Source of the DNA: a bacterium
Lineage (GTDB): Bacteria; Patescibacteriota; Minisyncoccia; Minisyncoccales; JAGGSE01
NCBI GenBank assembly: GCA_021159225.1
Contig: JAGGSE010000015.1
Location: forward strand, 1 to 5,751
Length of the DNA stretch: 5,751 bases
Direction of reading: 5' to 3'
In this document: positions 1-5,195 of the stretch, piece by piece
Layout of the letters: every line of letters begins with the position of its first letter
Numbering within the stretch: position 1 is the stretch's first letter
Made by a program: the position numbers and the translations under genes
Notes under the pieces: model-generated
What the model was told of the DNA's origin: nothing
What the model saw: only the letters and a program-made list of their open reading frames with translations
Databases searched by the model: none

Positions 1-73
1 CTAAAAAACCCCAAACTAAAATTTACCTTTTCATTAAAAATACGATATGCCCGGTTACAGATATTCTGATGTT

Positions 74-99
74 CTTAAGAATATTGGAATATTCTTAAG
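74..99. repeat. 26-bp palindrome, copy 1 of a dispersed repeat
   Basis: Seen directly: two 12-base arms (CTTAAGAATATT and its exact complement) around a central GG. The 28-base stretch 72-99 matches 4848-4875 in 24 of 28 positions, in the same orientation, and all four differences are A here and G there. A shorter inverted match (GGAATATTGGAA on the minus strand) lies near 316-330. This suggests a dispersed genomic repeat family. It could also be a binding site or a transcript-end hairpin, although no T-run follows. Confidence 0.7.
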
Positions 100-154
100 C
101 TTTGAGATGTTTTTAAGAAATTTGTGTACTTTGGTTTGGGTTTGTTTTTCTTTA

Positions 155-183
155 ATTGTATTATCTAATCATTTCGGTGTAAA
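155..183 (-). promoter_or_regulatory. Candidate minus-strand promoter in the intergenic region
   Basis: Read on the minus strand, TTTACA (183-178) and TACAAT (160-155) are separated by exactly 17 bases, each matching the sigma-70 consensus at 5 of 6 positions. The predicted start is near 148, leading leftwards out of the window. No minus-strand reading frame of useful length lies between 148 and 1, so the transcript would be a small RNA or a leader for a gene outside the window. The region is AT-rich, so a chance match is quite possible. Confidence 0.3.
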
Positions 184-378
184 TCTTCCTCTCCCTTTGG
201 GAAGGGGAAGATTAAGAGGGCGATGTGAAAAGACTCTTTCGCTTCCTCAACCTCTTTGAGAAAGGATGTAGAAGGAAGGTTTCTGCTATTTCCTTCTTTT
301 CTGAGACAATTCTTAGTTCCAATATTCCCGATTGAAAGTTTATCCTCCTACTCCGAAGAAGGGGAGAGGTCGGGGGGT
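182..378. repeat. Cluster of pyrimidine/purine inverted repeats, MITE- or REP-like
   Basis: The left part (182-213) forms a hairpin with arms AATCTTCC and GGAAGATT plus an inner CCC/GGG pair around a TTT loop. The middle (242-278) has CTTCCT paired with AGGAAG. The right part (about 350-376) has GGGGAGAGG followed by a G-run and is roughly the reverse complement of the CCTCTCCC core at the left end. Together they look like a degenerate palindromic repeat about 195 bp long. No transposase is present, so any mobility would need help from elsewhere. Only the local sequence supports this; copy number is unknown. Confidence 0.5.
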
Positions 379-387
379 GTTTTTCCC

Positions 388-416
388 TTGAAGTAAGGTG
401 ATTAAAGAAATATAAT
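388..416 (+). promoter_or_regulatory. Sigma-70-type promoter of the uracil-DNA glycosylase gene
   Basis: TTGAAG (388-393), a 17-base spacer, then a perfect TATAAT (411-416). Seven bases later comes the ATG at 424, so the predicted transcription start falls on or next to the start codon. No Shine-Dalgarno sequence is present, and none could be in such a transcript, so leaderless expression is inferred. Confidence 0.7.
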
Positions 417-423
417 TTATCGT

Positions 424-999
424 ATGGAGGAAGATTTGGAAGATATTAGAAAAGAGGTTTTGAACTGCAGAAAATGCGGGCTTTGCAATACACGGACAAA
501 TCCGGTTGTTGGGGAGGGAAATCCAAAGGCGAAAATAATGTTTGTGGGCGAGGCGCCGGGATTTAACGAGGACAGAATGGGCCGACCATTTTGCGGCGCG
601 GCAGGAAGGGTATTAGACGAACTCTTGGAATCTATCGGAATAAAGAGGGGAGATGTCTATATTTCCAATCTGCTGAAGTGCCGGCCTCCGGGAAACAGGG
701 ACCCCCAAAAGGAAGAAATTTCTGCCTGCTCCCCTTTTTTGGAGAGACAGATTGAAATTATCAAGCCAAAGATTATTTGTCCTTTGGGCAGGTATTCAAT
801 GAGGTTTTTAATGGAAAAATACGGACTCAAAGATAAGATTGAGCCAATTAGCCGAATCCACGGAAAGGTGTTTGAGGTAAATAATCTCTTTCAAAAAATT
901 AAAATTATCCCTCTTTACCATCCGGCAGTAGCAACGTACAACATCAATATGAAAGAGGTTCTTAAGAGAGATTTTAGGGTTTTAGAAAAATTTAGATAG
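424..999 (+). CDS. Family 4 uracil-DNA glycosylase, iron-sulfur type
   Basis: Family 4 glycosylases remove uracil produced by cytosine deamination, starting base-excision repair. The 191-residue protein has the usual compact length. Seen in order: Cys15-x2-Cys18 near the N-terminus; the active-site motif GEAPG at 42-46 followed by ED at 49-50; the uracil-pocket motif GRPFCGAAG at 53-61; NLLKCRPPGNRDP around 82-94; Cys86-x15-Cys102, which with Cys15 and Cys18 completes the four ligands of a [4Fe-4S] cluster; and the C-terminal motif YHPA at 165-168, equivalent to the HPS/HPA minor-groove loop of the superfamily. The ATG at 424 is chosen because it sits just before the conserved N-terminal cysteine region and coincides with the predicted transcription start. 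The protein has no phage-polymerase-like extension. The next gene, on the same strand, begins 59 bases downstream after two hairpins. Confidence 0.95.
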   Translation: MEEDLEDIRKEVLNCRKCGLCNTRTNPVVGEGNPKAKIMFVGEAPGFNEDRMGRPFCGAAGRVLDELLESIGIKRGDVYISNLLKCRPPGNRDPQKEEISACSPFLERQIEIIKPKIICPLGRYSMRFLMEKYGLKDKIEPISRIHGKVFEVNNLFQKIKIIPLYHPAVATYNINMKEVLKRDFRVLEKFR

Positions 1000-1006
1000 T
1001 TTAGGG

Positions 1007-1048
1007 TTGCTAACCATTTTGGTAGCAAGTTTGGCAAGGCATCTTGCC
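1007..1048 (+). repeat. Two tandem hairpins between the glycosylase and ATPase genes
   Basis: Hairpin 1: TTGCTAACC (1007-1015) pairs with GGTAGCAA (1021-1028) with one bulged A and an ATTTT loop. Hairpin 2: GGCAAG (1033-1038) pairs exactly with CTTGCC (1043-1048) around GCAT. Both contain the word GCAAG. There is only a GTTT after hairpin 1, so it is at best a weak terminator. Hairpin 2 ends ten bases before the ATG at 1059. The pair could be a processing or attenuation structure, or an inserted palindromic repeat. Confidence 0.5.
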
Positions 1049-1058
1049 TCGGGGAGCA

Positions 1059-1982
1059 ATGAAAGAGATTAAATTGGTAATTTTAAGCGGAAAAGGAGGA
1101 GTGGGAAAGTCAATGCTGACTTCATCTTTGGCTATGCTTTTTGCCAGGAAGAGAAGGACCGTAGCAGTGGATTGCGATGTTGACGCGCCAAATTTGGCAA
1201 TTTGGTTAGGAGACCCGGGAAATTGGCGGGAAATAAAAAAGATAAGCGTTTCTGAAAGAGCAATTATTGATGATAAAAGATTGACCAAAAAAGAAAAAGA
1301 AGAATGCCTAAGAAAATGCCGATTTAATGCTCTGGAAATTAAGGAGGGGAGATTAAGAGTAAATCCTTTTTTGTGCGAAGGATGCGGCGCCTGCGAAATT
1401 TTTTGCCCGAAAGGGGTTGTAAGAATGAAGTCGGTTAAGAACGCCCAGGTTCTTGTTAAAAAAACAAGATATGGATTTCCTTTGATTTCAGGCCAACTTT
1501 TCCCCGGAGAAACGGGTTCCGGAAAAATAGTTACAGAGATTAAAAAGGAGGCGGAAAGGATTGGCAGGAGTTTTAGGTGGCATTCAGGATTGCAAAGCAA
1601 ACCAATGTTGTATGTCATTGATTCTGCTCCCGGAACTGGATGTCCGGTAACCGCCTCCCTGCGAGATTCAAATCTTGCTATTTTGCTTACAGAGCCCACC
1701 CCCTCGGGATTTTCAGACCTGAAAAGGGTTTTAGGGGTGGTTAATTATTTTAATATCCCTTGGGCGCTGATAATTAACAAGTGGGATATTAACAGAAACC
1801 TGAGTGAAAAAATAGAAAAATGGGCGGGGATGAAACTTCTGGGAAAGATATCTTATGACAAGAAGATATTTAGGGCTGTTGCCAATTTAAAACCAATACT
1901 AAAAACCGAATTAGAGGCTAAAAGAGAGATTAAAGAGATTTTCAAAAAGGTTAAGAAACTGCTAGCCAAGAATTTTTTATAG
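1059..1982 (+). CDS. MinD/Mrp-type P-loop ATPase with inserted ferredoxin domain
   Basis: A member of the MinD-superfamily ATPases carrying an inserted ferredoxin domain. The specific role of this subgroup is not settled; relatives (Mrp/ApbC/NBP35) carry iron-sulfur clusters, so cofactor handling is plausible but inferred. Counting from ATG 1059 (307 residues): deviant Walker A GKGGVGKS at 11-18, DCDVDAPN at 38-45, ferredoxin insert about 75-121, and IDSAPGTGCPV at 187-197, followed by ILLTEPTPSGFSDLKR. The insert has one full CxxCxxCxxxCP motif (Cys106, 109, 112, 116), but the first motif keeps only Cys83 and Cys87; the two expected earlier cysteines align with Lys77 and Lys80. A TTG at 1044 would add five residues but lies inside a hairpin, and the family normally starts just before the P-loop. 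GGAG at 1053-1056 is only two bases from the ATG, so initiation looks weak. The usual tandem second ATPase is absent. It converges with the radical SAM gene, overlapping by 6 bp. Confidence 0.88.
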   Translation: MKEIKLVILSGKGGVGKSMLTSSLAMLFARKRRTVAVDCDVDAPNLAIWLGDPGNWREIKKISVSERAIIDDKRLTKKEKEECLRKCRFNALEIKEGRLRVNPFLCEGCGACEIFCPKGVVRMKSVKNAQVLVKKTRYGFPLISGQLFPGETGSGKIVTEIKKEAERIGRSFRWHSGLQSKPMLYVIDSAPGTGCPVTASLRDSNLAILLTEPTPSGFSDLKRVLGVVNYFNIPWALIINKWDINRNLSEKIEKWAGMKLLGKISYDKKIFRAVANLKPILKTELEAKREIKEIFKKVKKLLAKNFL

Positions 1983-3392
1983 TTGCTGATTTTTATAACA
2001 CCAGGGGCAGGAGCCTATTTGGTAAGAGGAATCATAGTTTTCCTTCCAGGTTTTGTCCATTAAAGGATGAACCCTTTTTGAATATTGGTCAATTTTTGGG
2101 GCCAGTTGATGAATAAAGTTTTCTGCTTGGGGATGGGTAGGATGGAGATTGAATTTTTTAACCAACTCTCTGATTATTCTCGGATGGTCAATTAAAGGAC
2201 AGGGGAGTAGGAGGTTTTTGTCATAGGGCTCAATCTCTCTGTATTTTTTAAATAGGGGAGAAGCCATTATCTCTTTTAGGGATTTTTCCTTGATGTTATC
2301 TGCAGCAAAGTGGGTGAAGATGCAGGGTTCCACCTCTCCCTTGTTGTTAATATGAATGTAGTGCTTCCCTGCAATACATCCTCCTACTAGAGGAGCATCT
2401 CCCCAAAAGTCAATAGTAATAATAGGCTTTTCATTTCTTATCTCCTGATGTCTCTTCCATAGATTATACCTTTGTTCTGGAGAAGGCATTAACGAAATAT
2501 CTTCTTTTTCTCCAAAAACAGGCATATAGAGAAAATACCATCCCCAAACACATCCTTTTTTTATCATCAAATCAATAAATTCGTCTGAGGTAACAACATC
2601 TGCATTTTTGCTGGTATAGGTCACTGAAAATCCATGGGGTATGCCGTATTTCTGGCAAATTTCCATTGCCTTCATTGTTGTCTTGAAGGCGCCCTTCCCC
2701 CTTCTTTCATCTGTTTCTTTTTCAAATCCCTCAACTGAAAACTGAATAAAAATATTTCCCAGTTCCTGAAGTTTTTTAGCCACATCTTCTGTTAGCAGTG
2801 AGGCGTTGGTAAAAAGTTGTGCCCAGGCGGTATCATTGTATTTTTTGAAAATTCTATAAATTCTATCAAAAACCAATAGAGGTTCTCCTCCCAAAAGCGT
2901 ATAAAACTGAACGCCCATTTCTTCTCCCTCTTTTACAATCCTTTCAAAGAGTTCTTCTGGCATATCATCTGCCTTGGTGTAGTTTTGGGCATAGCAGCCG
3001 ACACAATGATAATTGCACCTCATTAAGGGAGAGATTAAAACAGTGGCAGGAGTGAAAGAACCCTCTTTTTCTGTTCTTTCTCTCAGTTTATTCTTTCTTT
3101 GCCATCCTCCGAAAACAAAATTTTTGATAAATTTCTCTTTGCAGTTTGGATGCCACTCTTTTAAAATCCTTTGAGAAACACCATAAATCCACCCCTTTTT
3201 TCTTAAAAATGACTTTCTGATTGAATTTATCTGAATTTTTTTATTTTCTTTCTCGTTTTTTCCTTTTCTTATTGTAAATGGAACGGGGAAGACCTTAAAT
3301 ATGTTGGTAATTATCTTGACATCGTTGTCAGAGAGTTCGGTTTTGTTTTTAACAAAATTGGCTATTCTTTGAACAAGAAAACTCTTAAACAT
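1977..3392 (-). CDS. Radical SAM protein with SPASM-like C-terminal region
   Basis: Radical SAM enzymes use a [4Fe-4S] cluster to cleave S-adenosylmethionine and start radical chemistry; the substrate here is unknown. The 471-residue protein has a basic N-terminal region (1-110) of unassigned function, then Cys126-x3-Cys130-x2-Cys133 (MRCNYHCVGCYA), GGEP at 168-171, and the conserved blocks FTNASLL and FSVEGFEKETDERRG (about 194-232). The C-terminal third has GGCIAGKHYIHIN with Cys339, VEPCIFTHF with Cys357 and LLPCPLIDHP with Cys398, the layout of an auxiliary cluster region. I recognise this overall pattern from a family of similar length common in anaerobic Firmicutes. An extra CPWC pair (Cys462, Cys465) ends the protein. 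The ATG at 3392 overlaps the end of tetR by 8 bp and has no Shine-Dalgarno site, which suggests translational coupling. Transcription is expected from the TetR-controlled promoter at 3978-4006. Confidence 0.9.
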   Translation of the reverse strand: MFKSFLVQRIANFVKNKTELSDNDVKIITNIFKVFPVPFTIRKGKNEKENKKIQINSIRKSFLRKKGWIYGVSQRILKEWHPNCKEKFIKNFVFGGWQRKNKLRERTEKEGSFTPATVLISPLMRCNYHCVGCYAQNYTKADDMPEELFERIVKEGEEMGVQFYTLLGGEPLLVFDRIYRIFKKYNDTAWAQLFTNASLLTEDVAKKLQELGNIFIQFSVEGFEKETDERRGKGAFKTTMKAMEICQKYGIPHGFSVTYTSKNADVVTSDEFIDLMIKKGCVWGWYFLYMPVFGEKEDISLMPSPEQRYNLWKRHQEIRNEKPIITIDFWGDAPLVGGCIAGKHYIHINNKGEVEPCIFTHFAADNIKEKSLKEIMASPLFKKYREIEPYDKNLLLPCPLIDHPRIIRELVKKFNLHPTHPQAENFIHQLAPKIDQYSKRVHPLMDKTWKENYDSSYQIGSCPWCYKNQQL

Positions 3393-3945
3393 ACTTTTTA
3401 TTTTGATTTAACCATAAACAGACCTTTGTAATTTGGGAGGCGATTTTTTTGGCATTTAATTTCTTTTTTGAGGAATTCTTGACCTTCATTGCTATTCCTT
3501 CTAAGGCGCCCAAGAGATAATTAATGAATTCTGGATTTTTTGAAACCCTTTTCAATTTTTCCTGGAAAAAACAATTAATTTGCCTTTTTATCTTTTCAAG
3601 ATTACCTTTCATTTTTGCCTCCTTTCTGGGTGGTTTTAAATGAAGAAGACGGATTAGATTTTTTTCTTTTAGACAAAACTCCAAATATCCCTCAATGGTT
3701 TTAGATAAAATCTCCTCTTTTGACATTACTAGGGATATCCTTTTTTCAATCTCTTTCTTCAATCTTTCAAGGGACTCATTTAGGACCTCAAAATAGATTT
3801 CTTTTTTACTCTTAAAGTGATGGTAGAGGGCGGGTTTGGTTATTCCCAATTTTTGGGCAATTTTTTGCATTGAGACATCTGAAAATGAGGACTCAGAAAA
3901 TAGTTTGGAGGCTGTTTTTAAAATCTTCTGTTTTGTTTTCTTCAT
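3385..3945 (-). CDS. TetR/AcrR-family transcriptional repressor
   Basis: A 186-residue one-component regulator: an N-terminal DNA-binding domain and a C-terminal helical ligand/dimer domain. Residues 5-55 show the TetR signature (ILKTASKLFSES, then VSMQKIAQKLGITKPALYHHFKSKKEIYFEVL), with the helix-turn-helix at about 25-44. The C-terminal part (60-186) is lysine-rich, predicted helical, and gives no hint of its ligand. The ATG at 3945 is chosen over an in-frame upstream ATG at 3993 because the longer version would begin inside the promoter spacer, upstream of the predicted transcript start, and would translate through the operator. The stop overlaps the radical SAM start, so the two form one operon. 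The perfect inverted repeat at 3953-3968 predicts autorepression. The regulated partner is most likely the radical SAM gene; the divergent membrane-protein gene might also be affected. Confidence 0.93.
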   Translation of the reverse strand: MKKTKQKILKTASKLFSESSFSDVSMQKIAQKLGITKPALYHHFKSKKEIYFEVLNESLERLKKEIEKRISLVMSKEEILSKTIEGYLEFCLKEKNLIRLLHLKPPRKEAKMKGNLEKIKRQINCFFQEKLKRVSKNPEFINYLLGALEGIAMKVKNSSKKKLNAKKIASQITKVCLWLNQNKKYV

Positions 3946-3952
3946 AATTTTT

Positions 3953-3968
3953 CTTACCGTTCGGTAAG
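3953..3968 (-). promoter_or_regulatory. TetR-type operator
   Basis: CTTACCGAACGGTAAG on the minus strand is a perfect inverted repeat: two 7-base arms around AA, with the ACCG-nn-CGGT core common to TetR-family operators. It lies between the predicted transcription start (about 3970) and the ATG at 3945, where bound repressor would block transcription. The only partial ribosome-binding sequence for tetR (GGTAAG) is its right arm. That this TetR binds here is inferred. Confidence 0.82.
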
Positions 3969-3977
3969 TTTTATTAG

Positions 3978-4006
3978 AGGATAACAAAACCAAAACTATT
4001 TGTCAA
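3978..4006 (-). promoter_or_regulatory. Promoter of the tetR-radical SAM operon
   Basis: Read on the minus strand: perfect TTGACA (4006-4001), a 17-base spacer, then TATCCT (3983-3978), with a predicted start near 3970. The leader would be about 25 bases and almost filled by the operator. Position and spacing make this the strongest -35 element in the window. Confidence 0.8.
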
Positions 4007-4038
4007 GGGCAGAGGTTAATTTTTGGTTTCAGGAGAGA

Positions 4039-4067
4039 TTTAAATTGAGAGAGATTTGTGGTACAAT
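4039..4067 (+). promoter_or_regulatory. Extended -10 promoter of the membrane-protein gene
   Basis: TACAAT (4062-4067) is preceded by TGG (4059-4061), forming an extended -10 element. A weak -35 candidate, TTTAAA (4039-4044), sits 17 bases upstream. The predicted start near 4074 gives a leader of about 65 bases. GCGAG (4080-4084) and CTCGC (4106-4110) in that leader are complementary and could pair across a long loop. An AAGGA (4125-4129) about ten bases before the ATG may serve as the ribosome-binding site. Confidence 0.55.
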
Positions 4068-4139
4068 ACCTTCTGTTAGGCGAGATTAACAATTGTCAAA
4101 TAAAGCTCGCTAATAAATTGAAGAAAGGAAAACAGAAAT

Positions 4140-4805
4140 ATGACACCGAGGCAGAAATTTTCTAAAAGCGAGGCGGTGCGTTTTGGGTGGAATACGACAA
4201 GAAGCAATCTTGGATTTTTCATCGGGCTCCTGATAGTGGTGGGCATGATTTATTTTGTTCCAGATTTTATCGCCGAATTTTTGAAAAGAGACGCTCCGGT
4301 TCTTTCATTTATTATTGATATTATCTCTTGGATTTTGGGCATAGTAGTCCAGATGGGGTTGATTAAGATTGCCCTAAGATTCTGCGATAACCAGAGGGCT
4401 AAACTTGCTGACCTTTTCTCTTGCCCTTCCTTGTTTTTTAAGTACCTGTTTGGTTTGATTCTTTACCAGCTGATTGTTTTGGGAGGAACGATACTGCTGA
4501 TTATCCCCGGTATCATTTGGGCAATAAAATTCCAGTTTTTTGATTATTTTATCATTGACAAGGGACTTGGTCCAATAGAAGCCCTAAAAGAAAGTTCTGC
4601 AATTACAAGGGGCGCTAAATGGGATTTGTTTCTCTTTGATTTATTGCTGGGATTTATCAATTTCTTAGGGGCTATCTGTCTATTGATTGGTTTGTTTGTT
4701 ACTGTTCCGATAGCAATGGTTGCTATGGCTTTTGTTTACCGCAAACTGCTGGCTCAAAAGGAAATTTCTCAAGCACTTGAATTATCAACAGAGGAAGGAA
4801 CTTAA
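4140..4805 (+). CDS. Polytopic integral membrane protein, function unassigned
   Basis: The 221-residue protein has a short basic cytoplasmic N-terminus (MTPRQKFSKSEAVRFGW) followed by hydrophobic segments at about 24-45, 54-79, 99-127 and 163-203; the last is long enough for two helices, so four to six spans are likely. There is no cleavable signal peptide. Between the third and fourth segments is GLGPIEALKESSAITRGAKWDLF (about 142-164), which resembles the amphipathic 'sxxAlkrSw.ltkGn.w.lf' motif of DUF975/YciC-like and glycerophosphodiesterase-membrane-domain-like proteins. No catalytic residues are visible, so a structural, trafficking or envelope role is only a guess. The ATG at 4140 is preceded by AAGGA at 4125-4129. 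The gene is divergent from tetR, with 194 bases between their start codons, and has its own promoter. A perfect 30-bp palindrome lies 32 bases after the stop. Confidence 0.85.
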   Translation: MTPRQKFSKSEAVRFGWNTTRSNLGFFIGLLIVVGMIYFVPDFIAEFLKRDAPVLSFIIDIISWILGIVVQMGLIKIALRFCDNQRAKLADLFSCPSLFFKYLFGLILYQLIVLGGTILLIIPGIIWAIKFQFFDYFIIDKGLGPIEALKESSAITRGAKWDLFLFDLLLGFINFLGAICLLIGLFVTVPIAMVAMAFVYRKLLAQKEISQALELSTEEGT

Positions 4806-4837
4806 TTTTTATTTTTTCATTAATTTGGAGCAACTTT

Positions 4838-4867
4838 TATTCCAACATTCTTGAGAATGTTGGAATA
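4838..4867. repeat. 30-bp perfect palindrome, copy 2 of the dispersed repeat
   Basis: Two exactly complementary 14-base arms (TATTCCAACATTCT and its complement) flank a central TG. The stretch 4848-4875 matches 72-99 in 24 of 28 positions. The symmetry centre differs between copies: here it is around 4852/4853, whereas copy 1 is symmetric around the GG equivalent to 4862/4863. The underlying unit is therefore probably a chain of short GAATATT/GGAATATT words rather than one fixed palindrome. It could also act as a 3' end hairpin for the membrane-protein transcript, but no T-run follows directly. Confidence 0.7.
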
Positions 4868-5035
4868 TTCTTGGGACGTCATGTCATTTTTCTATTCTCT
4901 TTTTTTAAATAACCTTGACCTTGCTTTTTGAGGGTATTGTAGATTTCTTCTCTTTTTCTTTCTCTTCTTTTTAGTTTTTGGTTAGAATTTTTCTGGAGGG
5001 TTTTTCATCTGATGTGGAATTCCAAGTTTTTTAAT

Positions 5036-5059
5036 CCCTTTTGGCTAAAAGGGTTTGTT
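5036..5059 (+). terminator. Weak terminator-like hairpin
   Basis: CCCTTTT (5036-5042) pairs exactly with AAAAGGG (5047-5053) around GGCT, followed by TTTGTT. A T-run also precedes it. On the minus strand, where the tRNA transcript would arrive, the bases after the stem are ATTAAAAAAC, which is not a proper U-tract, so it suits plus-strand transcription better. The nearest plus-strand gene ends 230 bases upstream. Confidence 0.3.
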
Positions 5060-5097
5060 AAAGCGAGACGAGGATGAGATGGTCGGTTTGATTTTTG

Positions 5098-5182
5098 TGC
5101 CCGGGGTGGGATTTGAACCCACACGGGAGTGAATCCCAAGGGATTTTAAGTCCCTTGTGTCTACCAGTTCCACCACCCGGGC
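5098..5182 (-). tRNA. tRNA-Leu (anticodon UAA)
   Basis: The minus strand folds into a class II tRNA of 85 bases. Acceptor arms are GCCCGGG (5182-5176) and CCCGGGC (5105-5099), with discriminator A (5098). The D-arm contains AACTGGTAGACAC. The anticodon stem AGGGA/TCCCT encloses loop CTTAAAA, giving anticodon TAA. The long variable arm GGGA-TTCAC-TCCC is typical of tRNA-Leu, and the T-arm is GTGGG-TTCAAAT-CCCAC. The discriminator A also fits leucine. The 3' CCA is not encoded (CAA follows), so a CCA-adding enzyme is needed. Confidence 0.96.
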
Positions 5183-5195
5183 AGTTTTCGATTTA

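Larger units (their letters stand above)
1..423. other. Gene-free, repeat-bearing intergenic region
   Basis: No reading frame here looks like a protein. The only open frame of any length (47-259, +) runs straight through two palindromic repeats and has a composition dictated by them. The region holds a 26-bp palindrome (74-99), a candidate minus-strand promoter (155-183), a cluster of C/T-rich and G/A-rich inverted repeats (182-378) and the promoter of the next gene (388-416). The gene before it, if any, lies outside the window. Confidence 0.7.
4806..5097. other. T-rich intergenic spacer with palindromes
   Basis: No gene is visible. It holds the palindrome at 4838-4867, a GACGTC site near 4875-4880, a long pyrimidine-rich tract (about 4885-4980) and a hairpin at 5036-5053. 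The region separates the membrane-protein gene from the tRNA gene that points towards it. Confidence 0.65.

Noticed and set aside
47..259. 70-codon open frame on the plus strand
   Set aside because: It runs through the palindrome at 74-99 and the repeat hairpin at 182-213, has no ribosome site, and its C-terminal part simply translates the repeat.
182..378. CRISPR-like or tandem repeat array
   Set aside because: The repeated units differ in length and sequence, are mostly inverted rather than direct, and have no regular spacers.
1044..1058. TTG start giving a 312-residue ATPase
   Set aside because: The TTG lies inside a perfect hairpin, and the family normally begins a few residues before the P-loop, which fits the ATG at 1059.
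1010..1699. 229-codon open frame on the minus strand
   Set aside because: It is the shadow of the MinD-like ATPase gene, whose motifs are unmistakable on the plus strand; the minus-strand product has no recognisable domain.
3946..3993. Upstream ATG giving a 202-residue TetR
   Set aside because: It lies inside the promoter spacer, upstream of the predicted transcript start, and would translate through the operator.
3953..4142. Shared TetR control of the divergent membrane-protein gene
   Set aside because: The only operator lies about 100 bases upstream of the predicted start of the plus-strand gene, and no second copy is near its promoter, so control by TetR is not supported.
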